The notes below the pieces were generated by a model, which worked only from the letters and a program-made list of their open reading frames with translations, searched no databases and was not told where the DNA came from. DNA of 64,000 nt, from contig JAZGTN010000150.1 in the NCBI GenBank assembly GCA_037783415.1, positions 1,364,001 to 1,428,000 on the forward strand. The letters are read 5' to 3'. Position numbers and translations under genes: made by a program. The stretch is from Leptasterias polaris (taxonomy: Eukaryota; Echinodermata; Asteroidea; Forcipulatida; Asteriidae). The stretch's first letter is position 1. Every line of letters starts with the position of its first letter. Shown here in pieces: positions 1-11,820 of this stretch.

Positions 1-162
1 GAAAGTGGCTACCTTGAAGTTGAGTTAAATATCTTCAATGATGTTTTGTTGGAGGGTCAATGTTTGCGGGGTTGTTCTTGGTCTATTCATGTCCCAGAAT
101 CATTAGGGATTGCAGATGTCAATTATGTTCTTCAAGTTTCTGTGAGAAAAATGTTTGAATAG
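1..162 (+). other. Open stretch of 53 codons at window edge, unrecognised
   Basis: Frame 1 is open from the first base to a TAG at 160-162 and begins with Glu-Ser-Gly-Tyr-Leu. That start resembles the Glu-Ser-Gly-Phe-Leu of the P-element-like fragment near 13.54 kb, but the rest does not match it. It may be the 3' end of an exon starting before the window. No function can be given. Confidence 0.2.
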
Positions 163-454
163 GAAATAACAAGTATGCACTTTTAGTAAAATCAAAGGAA
201 GGTTCTGCTGCTCAGATCCTAATTACCATTACTGTCAGGGATGTATTCCAAATGTTTCCTTATAGAACCATCCGCCATTTGCAGTGCCAACTGATCGTGT
301 CCAGGCCCAAGATAAGATGTGAGGTGTGTCAACTTCTAAGGGTTGATCATAATGTTATCACTGTAGCTGGGAGATTGCTAAGCTTTGATGTCATGACATC
401 GTCGACAATTCGCAATGTCATTTTTTATATTTTTTTGATTTATTCATTCAGGCT

Positions 455-800
455 TTAAAAAAACAAAACAATCCAATAAACAGAAGACTGAGAAAAAACA
501 GTCCGACCAACTTCAGAAGAAGATGAAGTTGATGAAAGCTGAAAATTGATCACTGAAGAGAAGGAATGGGGCCCTCCAGGAGAAGGTGCGTTTGATGATA
601 GAGGGTGACAGTATTGCTCTGTCTGTCAAGAGTAGCAGTCTTGTACATCAAGCAATGGAGGAAGAGGAATCTGCCTTCAAGTCTGCTGTCCCTGAGCACT
701 CTCATGCAGCGTTGCTTTGGGTACAGCAGAAAGAGTCTTTTGAGAAGGGCAAAGGGATGAGGTGGCACCCAGCCATAATCAGATTCTGTGTCGCCGCGCT
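455..800 (+). pseudogene. P-element/THAP9-like transposase fragment
   Basis: The frame running through 455-800 encodes a lysine- and glutamine-rich coiled-coil-like stretch, an in-frame TGA at 547-549, an acidic stretch, then the motif KGKGMRWHPAIIRFCVA at about 745-795. A 'KG-x-RW-x-P-x-I-x-x-FC/A' block after a leucine-rich coil is typical of P-element and THAP9-type transposases, where it starts the helix-turn-helix region. The frame breaks just after FCVA and no catalytic domain follows. The in-frame stop and the truncation make it a dead fragment. A similar fragment lies at 13.51-13.86 kb. The family call rests on this short block only. Confidence 0.45.
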
Positions 801-845
801 CTGCAGAGTAATTCATCGGCGTCCTCCCTTACAGAAATTGTGGAT

Positions 846-1010
846 CAAAATTATGTTTTAATCCTGTTTGAAACATGTTTTTATCCTGTTTTCAAACTCC
901 AAAACAGAAAAAAACAATGTTTTTTTCCTATTTTTAGAAAAATGTCTCCTAGTTAACAGCCGTTTGTTTCCTGTTTCCATCACGGAAACCTGTTTTTTCC
1001 CTGTTTTTGG
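846..1010. repeat. CTGTTTT/AAACATG-rich repeat patch
   Basis: This patch repeats short motifs (CCTGTTT, AAACATGTTT, AAAACAG) in both orientations. The same vocabulary makes up the larger palindromic array at 13.2-13.51 kb, and both patches touch a P-element-like fragment. Confidence 0.4.
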
Positions 1011-1330
1011 GGACTTAGAAATTTTAGGGCAATCTGTATTTTTGCTCAAATTAGCTTCTTATTTTTTAGGTAAAACAAATTATAACTAAGTTGATTAAAA
1101 TGTTGTTTCAATATCTTTTTTATTTGATTAAAACTTGTCAAGTGGAAAGTTCAACACTCATCAGCACACGAGGATCTCACGTAGAAACCAACTACCCCCC
1201 CCCCCCTCCCCCGGGTAAAACTAAAAAGTTTATTTTTTGTCACAAAAGACACATTGTGTATGATCAACACTATCAAAAAATAGAAGTGCTACAAACTGTC
1301 ATTATTAATCTATGTTGGTGTTTTTTACAG

Positions 1331-4300
1331 AAGATAAGGAGTTCCTTCTCAAGGAAAAGGTGCGCCTTGATGGTAAGCCAACCAAGCGGAAGTCAAAAGG
1401 TACATTTTATTTCAATACATGTATACACGCTGCTAGTTAACTCGACAATTTTTTTTTAAATTAGTGCAATATTTTTCTGTTGAATTTTAAAACCGGTTTT
1501 GTGGCTGTCCTTTTCACAAATGCAGCATCAGAGAAAACACTGACAGTCAAGAAGGGGAAACAAAACAAAGCTGATCAAGGTATTCAATTTTGTTTTTTAT
1601 TTGGTGGTTACCTTTAATCTATTCTATGATGTGAATCGTTCTAAAGTACATGTGTATCAGATGATATGCAATAATTATTTATTATTAGATCAGTTTAATA
1701 TTGCTGTTTTACACTGTATTTTTAATAGTGCAATCTCAAGGGCCCAAGACCACCAGAAAGGAGAAAGCAGGTACATGTACGTCTACAAACTTTGTCCTTT
1801 GACTATTTTCTCAAACTGCGAATTACAACTCTATAAAAACAGATTTATGATGTCTGTACCTCGTTACACACATAAGGTTTCATTACGTTTATGAGTATAC
1901 ATGTATTATCTAAACTATCAAAAAAGGTTCTATTGGATGAGGGAAGCACTGGACCCTCGTTTCGACAAAAAATCTCACTTTCAAATTTCTCATACTGAGA
2001 CATCAGTATGTCTTTGTGAAAGAGTGAACTCACTTCTGTGTTTGTTACTTTGTCTCTTAATTTCAACTTTCAACAGGGCATAAGAAGGCAGGACAAAGCA
2101 ATCAAACCAGTGAGTTATTTTGTTTGCTTTTTACTTAAAGCTCTTGTATAAAATATAATTTAAATCATGATCACATATACTCCTTGCAATATTGTTTTTC
2201 TCAAACATCAAATTTCTGCCAATATTGACATGTAGAGGACTAGAAAATGAAATATCTTTCGCGGGAAAAACATCGTTTTGATGTGTTTTTCATGGGATGA
2301 TGCCTGTCTTGGTTCTACTCTGAATTGTTAAACAAAACATTGTAAATTGTAATTGACTTGGGTTTTCAAAAATGCATGAAATTTTTGTATTCAGGTGAAC
2401 CAACAGCAGTGTCTGTGATGATAGCCAGGGAGAGGGAACTCATCACCGAACTTCAAAACCACAGAGGTATGTTTAAAGACTTAGGTAGTCTAGTTATAGT
2501 CTGGATATATTAAAGGGGCCATGACGTCTGCGATCATCTGATATTAAGCAACCGAGCCCCAAGTCTGATAATGATCAAGGATGAGTTGAACTCAGATGAA
2601 CCTAGTGTGTGTGCCCACTTCAGAGAGTGGCCGACAAAATTATAGGTTGCGCACATGCTCTCCATCAGAACACATTTCAAAACCTGGGGCTTTGCAAAGC
2701 CCAAAGTCTGATAATGATTGAGACCACTTGGCCCCTTTAAAGGCTTGCAACTGGGGTTTGATTTGAGTCAAACTGACCAACCAACCTGACTTAAGAGTCA
2801 TTTAGCAGCTACATGTAGGCTTCACAGTAGCAATTATAACCTATGTAGAATAGTTCCCAATTATAATGTCAATCGCAATATTTGTCTTTATTCAGCAAAC
2901 AACAGTCGCAGTGGGCATCAGAATGTCCTGGAACCACCAATTGACATTGAACAACCTGAACACCAGGACATTCATCAGGACGTTGAACAACCTGAACACC
3001 AACCTGAACACGAGGACATTCATCAGGAAATTGAACAACCTGAACACCAGGACATTGAACAACCCATGCCCCACAGTAGGTGGAAAGTGTCCGCGGCAAC
3101 AGTGGCAGCTGCAGTCAGTTACCTCGGATGATGAAGGTACAACAATTCATTTTAAACATGCAAGAAAGATAAGACTGCCTATAACACAAACATTCCATTA
3201 ACTGCCATCAGCTGCTAAGATATGCAAACAAAGTAGTTTTCTTTATGGCAAGTCACATGCACATGTATTGTTTGTTTATTTTTGTTTGTTTGAATGATCT
3301 TCCTGGTAATGGAACTCTGCAAACTCCCACAAGGGGGTATAAACACCAAGCTGGCAACAGCCAACTTCTCTCATACAAACATTGGTTTAACATCTATGAG
3401 TATGAATTGCAGAAAACAAGAAATTGTGATTCAGTAACTAGACGAAAATACTTATTCTAGTCATTGTGAAATCTGCAGTATTACAAAATTATTTGTCATA
3501 GCTGTTAAATTATCCCCAAAACTTAAGTATTTTAAGGTTTGCAGAGTGACAAAGAAAGGTTTGTGTTAATGACATCTCTCTGAGTTTTGTTCTCAACAGA
3601 ACCATCTCAGCCCAGTTCGTAGAGCATTGGCAACATACGACATCAACATAGAGATTGCAAATCCACATTTGTAGATTTGTCTGCTTTTACCCATACAGAA
3701 GAAAGTGATGAGATGAAAGTTCTCAAGGCAGATAACGTCAAACTTGTGGCGGACCTCCTCCACATGGAGGAAAGAAATACAGCACTGGAGTTTACCATAA
3801 ATCAGCTAAGAGACCAGATAAGTAAGAAATACATTACAATTATTCATGTACAATGTACATGTACTTGTACAAAGTTGTTTTTGTATAGCAGCAATACTAG
3901 GGTAATTTGATTGTAAGATAAGATTGTAGGGTCTAACAGAGTTTGAGCCGAGTGGTTAACAAATTACAAAAACTAATTTCCAATTGTGGAAGATTTATTT
4001 TTGAAATAGTTGGTTGCAAAGTTGCACAAATTCTTCTGCTAAGGAGTAAGAATAGTATTCTTCTTGAACCATTGAAAGATTGAGCAACGTAAAGAAATGA
4101 AATGATTTGGCTTACCGTTAGACCCTAACCAAAAAACAATATTCTGAGAAACTCATATATATCTTCCACCGAAGAATGTTAGATGCAATACCAGTCACCT
4201 TCTATATATTTCTCAAAAAACAATATCCGCATCCACAGTTCAAACAAACCACCTTGAACCTAAGCGTGATAATGAAATCATGTCTTTCACAAGGCATGAG

Positions 4301-5391
4301 ACCTACCGATTTATTTAGAATCACCCACATGCAACTGATGATTGCCAAGAAGGCATGGAAACATGTTATTGCTACAAAGATAGGATCTGAAAAAATATCC
4401 TCGCGGTACCTCTCCTAAAAATCAATTTACTGACACATTTTTCAACCGGTTCTTCTGGTACTATTTATGTTCGTCAACTACCCCTGTCGACCTGACAAAA
4501 CTAGAACATAATACCCAGACGCAGACCCTACCCATAAAACTTGTAAACATTTTTACAGTTTTGTGTAAATCTCGATCAAGTCAACAGTGTTGGATTGCAC
4601 TAAATGGGACAGCGCCATCATTTTTCAATCAATCAAATTATAAATTTCTCTCATTTTCATGTCCATTCTTCAACAGTTCTTAAATTTTGATAAATTACAC
4701 CCATGATTATACGTTTATTCCAGGAAACTCAGCTGTGGTGGACAGATTTAACGCCCCACCTCGTCCAGGAAATTTGGACCCAGATACAGCGGCCTTACAT
4801 CAGGTAATATCGATTGTGTTACAATCCTGGGTTAACCAGCAGTTCAAAATGTTTCAAACTAATTCAATCTCAAAGTTACATGTAAGTTGAACAAAAAAAA
4901 ATTGACGGATTTGTGTGTCTCAATACATTTCAAAACTGTTAGTGGTTTGAAAGTTGTCTTCCTTTCCTTCATTGTTGCTTGACATAAATTTGTGTGACCG
5001 GCACACCCCTATTTTAAAAACTTAAACACCTTGTTTTTTATCAGTTATTAAAAACGTAGCAAGCAATGAACAGTTTGGGCAACCTGTTTTACAAAACACT
5101 TTCATTATCTTGCAGATCTTGACAAAAACATGAATAGGAATAATAAGTTTGAGTCTTTCATTTTTCAGGTTCTTGTTTTTTGTTTGTTTGTTCTTTTAGA
5201 TGGTAGAGCTTAGTCCAGGGACGAGAATTTGTGTGTACTCCCTCAACCTCACGGCTGCATTGAGGTTTAAGTCAAAGTCAAGCTCAAAAATGGCCGGTTC
5301 TCTGTTGAACTCTTTTTATACGAACACAGAGTTGGCAGCCATGGGAACACTCAAGAGAGTCCAACATGACATCCTGTCAGCTATTTTAGGT
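1331..5391 (+). CDS. Multi-exon host-like gene with C-terminal BEN-like domain (partial model)
   Basis: Several small open segments carry good acceptor and donor sites: about 1331-1399, 1526-1580, 2396-2467, 2896-3073 (donor GTAGGT), 3697-3821, 4729-4803 and 5200-5390. Early exons are Lys-rich. The 2896 exon holds repeats of Glu-Gln-Pro-Glu-His. The 3697 exon (EESDEMKVLKADN start) is a Leu-heptad coiled-coil segment. The 5200 exon starts MVELSPGTRICVYSLNL and continues with a basic stretch, then LLNSFYT and ELAAMG. Its hydrophobic pattern resembles a BEN domain, which binds DNA or chromatin proteins; no catalytic role is expected. Exons after 5391 are unclear: a candidate at 5794 soon reaches a stop. 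Exon linkage and the BEN call are inference. Confidence 0.4.
2510..2740. mobile_element. TTAA-flanked MITE, 231 bp
   Basis: TTAA at 2510-2513 is followed by AGGGGCCA, and the right end is its inverse, TGGCCCCT, before TTAA at 2737-2740. The interior has no reading frame but contains two related copies of AAGTCTGATAATGAT. TTAA target sites and G-rich short terminal repeats fit a non-autonomous Kolobok- or piggyBac-like element. It lies in an intron of the BEN-like gene model. Confidence 0.6.
3927..4128. mobile_element. Possible small MITE with TAGGGTCTAAC ends
   Basis: TAGGGTCTAAC at 3927-3937 is mirrored by GTTAGACCCTA at 4118-4128. The 200-bp interior is non-coding and lies between two candidate exons. 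A target duplication was not clear. Confidence 0.35.
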
Positions 5392-6232
5392 AAGCCCTAC
5401 TTAGGATGCAATTCATCTTGTGTATTATATTCTATTATCAATGTGGAAATTTAAATTGTCTTGATTGTGTGCTACCTTTTTACCTGTGCTGTCTCATGCA
5501 AAACACTGCGTCTGATCTTCTGGTTAAAATATTTGTTTTGTTTAATGAGTTGTCATCATTTCTGGATTTAGGCGCTTAAACAACAATAAAATGGATTTAA
5601 ACTACAAAGCTTTTTTACCTTTTGACAACATGTATTCGTTTTTAAAAAGAAAGCACATAACACAAATGTTCTTTTAAACAAATTATCATTTAGGGCAGCT
5701 GTTGAATTTCTTTTTTAATTAAACAGTTTTTTTACTTGTTTTTTTCTGTTCCCTCTCTCAAAAAACAGATTTCACTTTGCTTTATGGCTGCAGGCGTTGC
5801 AGCTGGGTCTTCAGAGTTCTTCAAAGTCTCAGAACCAAAATGACAGGGTTGAAATTCCGCCAAAAGTAATTAACTCCTTTCTTGTTTTAATTATCTTGCC
5901 TTTTTGCTTTTTTTGATATGACTTTCTCTTTTTATGACACAAATTACTAGCCTTTCAATTTAATGACTATTTGCACTGGCTGTTAACACAAATGCAACTA
6001 TAAAACCCTGCAACCATTTGAACCACGTCATTTTTGTTCTGAGGCTTTGTTTTATGGCATGTTAAAGACACTGGACACCTTTGGTAATTGTTAAAGGCCA
6101 GTCTTCTCACTTGGTGTATCTCAACATATGCACAAAATAACAAACCTGTGAAAATTTGAACTCAATAGACACAATCGGCGACCGGCGTCACGTGACCTAT
6201 AGTGGGTATACAATGTAAACAAACCAAGTGCC

Positions 6233-8893
6233 GTGCATGGCAACAACATGGCGTCAGCCGAGTGCCACTGTTGTAAGGGTCATGATTGTTGTTGCATTTG
6301 TTGGTTACAAAACGATTTCAACTATTCTAAATCCATCGGAAGTGTGCCCAGTGTCAACGGCCAAACTTTGTCGGAATGGTTTGGCAAAGCTCCTAAAAAC
6401 AGTGGCACAAAATCCTGGAAGTTTTTCAAGGAGAGGTATGTACACGATGTGCATGTTGCTCCAGTGTTGGAGTCACTACCGGACGAAGGCAAAGCGTCAG
6501 TAGGCCACGGCCTGGGAGAACATATTGTTCACGGTAGATGCCACCGAAGCATGAGGAAGAATGAATCTCCTCATTCATTACATTTGAAAGTTCTATCATT
6601 TGAAGGGAGGGCACAGGTAATTACAGCACATTGCTCCTGTATTGCAGGTTGTGGAGGAATTTGTAACCACATTTTTGCATTACTTTATCAAATGGTGGAT
6701 TATTTTTCTGATGATTTGCAACAAATTCCGATTGATGTTAGCAAAACCAGTAGGCCACAGGAGTGGCATATTCCGAGACAAGAGTCAGTGGAGTCTTTGC
6801 CTGTGATGGGAACACACTTTGCAAAGCCAGAAACAGAGCGAATGAAACTTGGGGAGAGAAAAAAGGCCCCAGTTTTTTGCAAGCTCTATGATCCAAGATC
6901 AGCAATGATGAAATGTGTTGCATCCCAGATAGGTGTTACAGACGAAGCATCCCATTTGAGAGATTTAGACGACGCACCACCATTCTCATACTTGCTGAGT
7001 GACCAGGAACAAGCCATGAAAGTGGACACTCCTTTGGGAACCGTACCATTAGGCTCTTGCCTTTCCTATCAACTATTAGATCATGGCAGACCCAAAGTTA
7101 AGCTGTTTTTTAGTGAGGATCGGTCAACAGTTCAACAACCACATGAATGTAAAGGCTTCCCAGATCTACCTATTGCTATGCAAAGGAATGTGTCATTTAT
7201 TGATATAGACGACAATCTGCGTGATAAGCTTCAAATTAGCTTATGTGAAGCCATAAGCTTAGAGAAGAGAATGGTGCAACAATCACAATGTGTTGAGTGG
7301 CGTGAGCAGAGAAAGCTGCGTTTAACTGCATCCAATTTTGGGAAAGTAAATAAGAGAGTAAAAGAGCCAACAGAGTCTTTCTTCAAAGCAGTATTTTGCA
7401 GCAGAAATTTAGGCAGCATACGATCTGTTTCACATGGCCAAGCCAATGAGAAAACTGCGAGGAATGTGTATGCAAAGGAATGTGCCAAACAAATCAAAAA
7501 TTTCAGAGTTTTCGAGAGTGGGCTTCTTGTAAATCCAGATATGCCGCATCTTGGGGCAACACCAGATGGCAAAGTGTATGATCCATCCATGGAGGAGTGC
7601 TTTGGACTGTTGGAGATAAAGTGTCCACTTGTTCAGAAAGAACTTTCTCTCGAGAAAGCTGTATCCTCTAAAGGTTTCTATTTAAAGAAAGGACACACTA
7701 ACATGTATTCTCTCATGAAAAATCATCCTCATGGGTATTACGATCAGGTCCAAGGACAATTACAGACCTTCGTTTTTGAGGAGCGCGATCGCGCTCGCGC
7801 TCCTACCGCGCTCCTGGGTCTGTCTTCACGTGCGCGATCGACAGCGCTCCTCGATCATTATGGTGTATTTTATTTATAATTCTACCGTAACAAGGCAGAT
7901 AAATAACATTGGTTATGTAAACGTTGGCACAGCCCACACATAAGCAAACGTTTTTTGTTTTGGGTTTATTTTTTACGTCCGTGAAAAACACGAAACGCTT
8001 TTGCCTCCATTGTACACAACGCACTGGCCCATTTGAACATAACTCATGACGACTGGACTCTAGGACGACTGTGATGTAGGAATACTTTGCTTGTCACTAG
8101 TATTGAGAATTTTGTAACAAAAACATGTTGCGCACAGTGCGATTGTGGTTAAATTCTCCCTACCCCGTGACACTTATTTTTGGGATCGCAGAATGCACGT
8201 GTGCACCTCGGTGGCCGAGCGCCTAGGATTTAATGTCGCCCATAAGTTATCACGGAAATTTGGCCAGCGGTTAAAAAATGTCGCGTGCGATATGCGCAAA
8301 GGACTATGGGGCGATTTTATGCACAAAATAATGTGTGTACATCACACACACGTTGACTTCAAGGAAACACAGTCACATCGTCATAACGTGCGTTTGTAAG
8401 TAGGGCATGATTCAACTCACGAATGCATCGACTCATCTTTATTGAGGGATTATAGTAAGTTACGTAGTAGGTGGAAACTGTGATTGAAATTGTCATTAAT
8501 TGTGGGCTGCTTTTAGAGTTATCCTTTGTTTTTTATCTATGATTTCTCTTGACAAAATTATTGTATATTTTAGTAATCATAAACTGAATATATGCTGTTA
8601 CACAAGTCAAACAAATTGAGCTCCTGGACAATCTAAGAAGAGTGATTTGAGGAGCGCAAATTGAGCTCCTGAGTATTCTCAGGAGAGCGATTAAAAGAGC
8701 TCCTTGTATTTCTATAAACGAAGGTCTGCAATTAGCAATCTCAGGGTGTGACTTTGTTGTATATTTAAGTGATTCACATGAGATGGCAGTAATAAGGATA
8801 CTGTTTGATGAAGAATATTGGAATAGTTTGTTAAGTAAATTGAACAATTTTTATGTTAAGTCTCTTCCATTTATCAGATCTCTGTCAACATAG
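6233..8893 (+). pseudogene. SWIM zinc finger + YqaJ-type exonuclease of ISL2EU, interrupted
   Basis: The N-terminal part has a Cys-rich patch and then a SWIM zinc motif near residues 134-146 (CSCIAGCGGICNH, the C-x-C-x(n)-C-x-H pattern) for DNA or protein binding. A YqaJ/lambda-exonuclease-like PD-(D/E)XK domain follows at about residues 350-510: WREQRKLRLTASNFGKV, then GATPDG (Asp), LEIKCP (Glu-x-Lys) and DQVQGQL. These match the metal and catalytic positions of the fold. At 7762 the frame runs into a 966-bp insertion, which adds a false tail (to the stop at 7877-7879). The true C-terminus resumes at 8735 as AISGCDFVVYLSDSHEM and ends at the TAG at 8891-8893. The start is the ATG at 6233, 66 bp inside the element. 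The encoded protein is the known ISL2EU accessory nuclease; its role in transposition is not established. Confidence 0.8.
7763..8728. mobile_element. 966-bp non-autonomous insertion inside YqaJ gene, CAATTA duplication
   Basis: The element begins CAGACCTTCG at 7763 and ends with the inverse CGAAGGTCTG at 8728. It is bounded by CAATTA at 7757-7762 and again at 8729-8734. Sub-terminal sequence is rich in GAGGAGCGC and GAGCTCC motifs in both orientations. It has no recognisable gene; an 84-codon open frame at 8145-8399 resembles nothing known to me. Removing it with one CAATTA rejoins the YqaJ frame exactly. The superfamily is undetermined. Confidence 0.75.
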
Positions 8894-8958
8894 AAAAGAA
8901 AATGGACAACAATCTGATTTCTGTGTTTAATCCATTCCATTTATCAGATCTCTGTCAA
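8867..8958. repeat. Short direct repeat, TTCCATTTATCAGATCTCTG
   Basis: The string TTCCATTTATCAGATCTCTG plus TCAA occurs at 8867-8890 and again at about 8934-8957. It spans the end of the YqaJ gene and its 3' flank, a local duplication. Confidence 0.6.
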
Positions 8959-9385
8959 AATGTGCTTTAAAAAAAATGTTGGCCTAGCCGGCTGAATTTC
9001 TTCATGTGTAATCTGACGCAGATCTGAGGGTGGGGGGGGGGGCTGCTCTGACAAAGACAAATAAAAAAATATGACAATATGCAGGGGTTATTATCTGTGA
9101 TGGTAAACTTTATGAGTGTACGCATGACCACCCCCCAAAAAAAAGAAATAATAATAAAAAAATCCTTGATCAAAAAATTATTTTCAACACTACCTTGAGT
9201 TGATAGAATAATGTATGATGCCTGGCAAGAGGAAAATTATTGCAGTTACATGAAAACATCCTATAATTTGACTAAATATCCTTGATCTGGTAATAAAGAC
9301 AATGTTAATTTACTGCCATTCATTGCCTTAAAAGTTAAATGATTATGTTTCCACGTTAACAACAATCTTTATAATATATTGGTTT

Positions 9386-9524
9386 GAGGTAACACCATGA
9401 TCTCTCAATGAGTTGGGGTGGTTTTAGCAACTCAACGTTTCGATTAGTATGCTCTGATCGTCTTCAATACCATTGTTTGTTCAGAACCACCCCAACTCAT
9501 TGGGAGATCATTATGGTCTCACCG
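9386..9524. mobile_element. Foldback repeat with ACCACCCCAACTCATTG arms
   Basis: Arms of roughly 45 bp face each other: CAATGAGTTGGGGTGG on the left and CCACCCCAACTCATTG on the right. The loop contains CAACGTTTCGATTAGTATGC followed by TCTGATCGTC. A closely similar loop occurs in another foldback at 41.28-41.40 kb. There is no coding potential. It sits between the two genes of the ISL2EU element. Confidence 0.55.
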
Positions 9525-9748
9525 CAAAAATTACTAGATAGTATTTACACCATGCAAAGTTCAAAATCCTACTTTTCAATCCTACTCCTAGTCCTACAAT
9601 CTTATACTTTGATTCATAGCACCTGCATTTTAATACTGATAATATTTATAAAAAAAAAAAATGTACTTTAAGGTACAACCAATAATAACTACACTTGAGA
9701 AAGCCAGATTTGAGCCAGACAGATCATCAACATAAACACAATGTAAAA

Positions 9749-11280
9749 TCACTCGTCTCCTCCATCAGAAATAACAGGGTTCTGGAAGTTTGAAATCAAA
9801 CAAGCTACTGTCCAAATTTGGTTTATAGTTCCAAACATGGATACAGGGATCAATGACTGGAAAATTCTGAACCTTTTGACTTTTCCTATGGCTCTTTCTA
9901 CATGGATTCGATGTTGTGCCACAGTCTGAGCTCGTATGATGTCTTTTTCACTGAAGCAACCCTTTTCCCTCAGGTAGGGGGGAACATTTAATTTTAACCC
10001 AAGTTCTTGAAGGTCTTCTCCAATATTAAAACCCCGATCTGCCATGATACCGTCCCCTGGCAGGATTTCTCCACATTCAAGTTTCATTTTTAAAACAGTG
10101 AGAAACCCACTTCGCTTTACTATTTCTTTATCGCTTATTGACCCTTCGAAAAGTTGCGAAACAAACATCACACCACCCATTGGGTCTACGCCAATCAATG
10201 ACTTTAGCGTAGTATGGTGCTTATAGTTGCTGTAGCACTCACTCTGTTTCTGAAGTGAACTTGGCACTTGAACAGTTAGTTCAGTCGCATCTATGATTAT
10301 GACCGTGTCTTTATATTTTTCTTGAAATTCCTTAGGTGACTTTTGGATGATTATGTCTCTGTGTGGCCAAATGTTCAGTGTTCCCAGTGCTACGTACAGT
10401 AGATTTATCCATGTTATTATTTTGTTTGACACGGTACTGTTAGAAATGTTGAAGCGTTCTGCAAGGTCCAGATTTTTTGCCCCGGTTCGTAACTTCATAA
10501 GGGTTAACAAAAGTTCATTTTGCACTGTCATTTTATATGAACTGTTTTGAATTAAATCTTTCTCTTCATCTCCTGCATCATGAAATTCATATGACGATTC
10601 ATTAAGTAGCTGTTCAGTATCAATCAGTCGTTGTTTACTCGCTTTGCTTCCCCAGTAGATCACATCTTCATTGTCCAAAGTTGGACAAACAAACCTTAAG
10701 AACTGCTTGAACCTCTCATATGATGCCATCCCAGTGAAATGCATAAATAGTTCATGCTCGATCCTTTCATTCTTACACTTAGAGAGTAAATGATTGATGC
10801 TGAAGGCATGATTACACGGCAACTTAGTATCCACCTCAAAATCATCCTCATTCCATTGAGTTGATTGAGATCTTAAAGACGGCTTTTGAGCATCCAAAAT
10901 TTCACATTCTCCTTTGGTAGCTGAGTCAGTTTCTTCATCAAGGTCCTCTTGGATTTCTCTCCTCTTTTTAATAGCCGGTCGTTCATCTTCATCAGAAGAA
11001 TCTGATATGTCTCCTGGACCTGGCTGTGTCCATGAAAATTTAGACGTATAAGTGGCTTTCGTCGGGTCCCTATTCCAGTAAAGTCACTTGTCTTGAAATG
11101 ACTTGAACATATTTTTGAAGAATTTGTCAGTGCAACATGGCGCCTGTCTCTTTTAATCTTGTTGAACCAATGTTGAAGTAGCTTACGATCATTTACATGC
11201 AATGGGAGATTGTGAAAGGAGAGTTCAGTGTGCTCATCTGAAGTATTGTGACAGTCATATGCAATGCAATGGTGAGGCAT
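9749..11280 (-). pseudogene. THAP-DDE_4 transposase of ISL2EU, one probable frameshift
   Basis: Translation starts at 11280. A THAP DNA-binding domain comes first: Cys-x4-Cys in MPHHCIAYDC, a central Trp (LLQHWFNKIK), and Cys-x2-His in KICSSHF. A one-base shift near 11040-11055 moves the frame. The downstream frame reads KFSWTQPGPGDISDSSDEDE, then an acidic/basic linker, an HTH (LLLTLMKLRTGAKNLDLAER), and a DDE_4 catalytic core. Its acidic residues are Asp in IIIDATELTVQVP, Asp in IMADRGFN and Glu in HVERAIGKVKRFRIF. The core ends at the stop at 9749-9751. The N-terminal 135-residue and C-terminal 382-residue frames overlap by 25 bp. This is the recombinase that would cut and paste the element. 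The shift could be decay or a sequencing error. Confidence 0.8.
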
Positions 11281-11287
11281 TATCTGT

Positions 11288-11820
11288 AACTATTGACTGT
11301 GTCAAACACTGTGACCCAAATGCTGAAAAAGTGAAAGACAATAAACATCTGGTTAATATTTGAAATGAAACAAACATTTATAATTATTATTCAACTTTTG
11401 TTGTTAAGATTTTACTGTTTTTCATTTAAAACCTTGAGTAGTGTGGGTCCTTTCTCTATGAGTGAATCAATGCTGCAAGTGCTAGGAACTGTCACAGGCA
11501 GGATATTGCATGCATGCGAGAGTGGCCTGCATTTTGGATCACACGTACAAAGAACGACTTTGACGAGTATACGTACGTTAGCAACGCCAGCTGTCTCCAA
11601 GTTGGGTCCATGTTGACAAATTCACAAATCATTACACATAAATTACAGAGCCTAAATTGCACAGAGATTGCTAGAAAGAATATATAACGAACCTTTTTGA
11701 ACATTCTGCCTTACCTTGCCGATGGAAGAAGGATCATACCTTGCCGTTCAGCTATGCTGTCGGAAAACTACGACTATCCCCCGTGCTTAAACACTGCGCA
11801 CATGTCGCGCGATGGTTTGT
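11288..11820. other. Non-coding right arm of the ISL2EU element
   Basis: Between the THAP start codon and the right terminal repeat I see no coding region. It probably holds the promoter of the minus-strand transposase; no convincing TATA box was picked out. Confidence 0.4.

Noticed and set aside
7763..7879. Arg/Ala-rich C-terminal tail of the YqaJ protein as a real domain
   Set aside because: It starts exactly at the inserted element's end; the true C-terminus continues at 8735 after the second CAATTA.
8145..8399. 84-codon frame inside the 966-bp insertion as a gene
   Set aside because: No motif, lies in a non-autonomous element, and length is compatible with chance.
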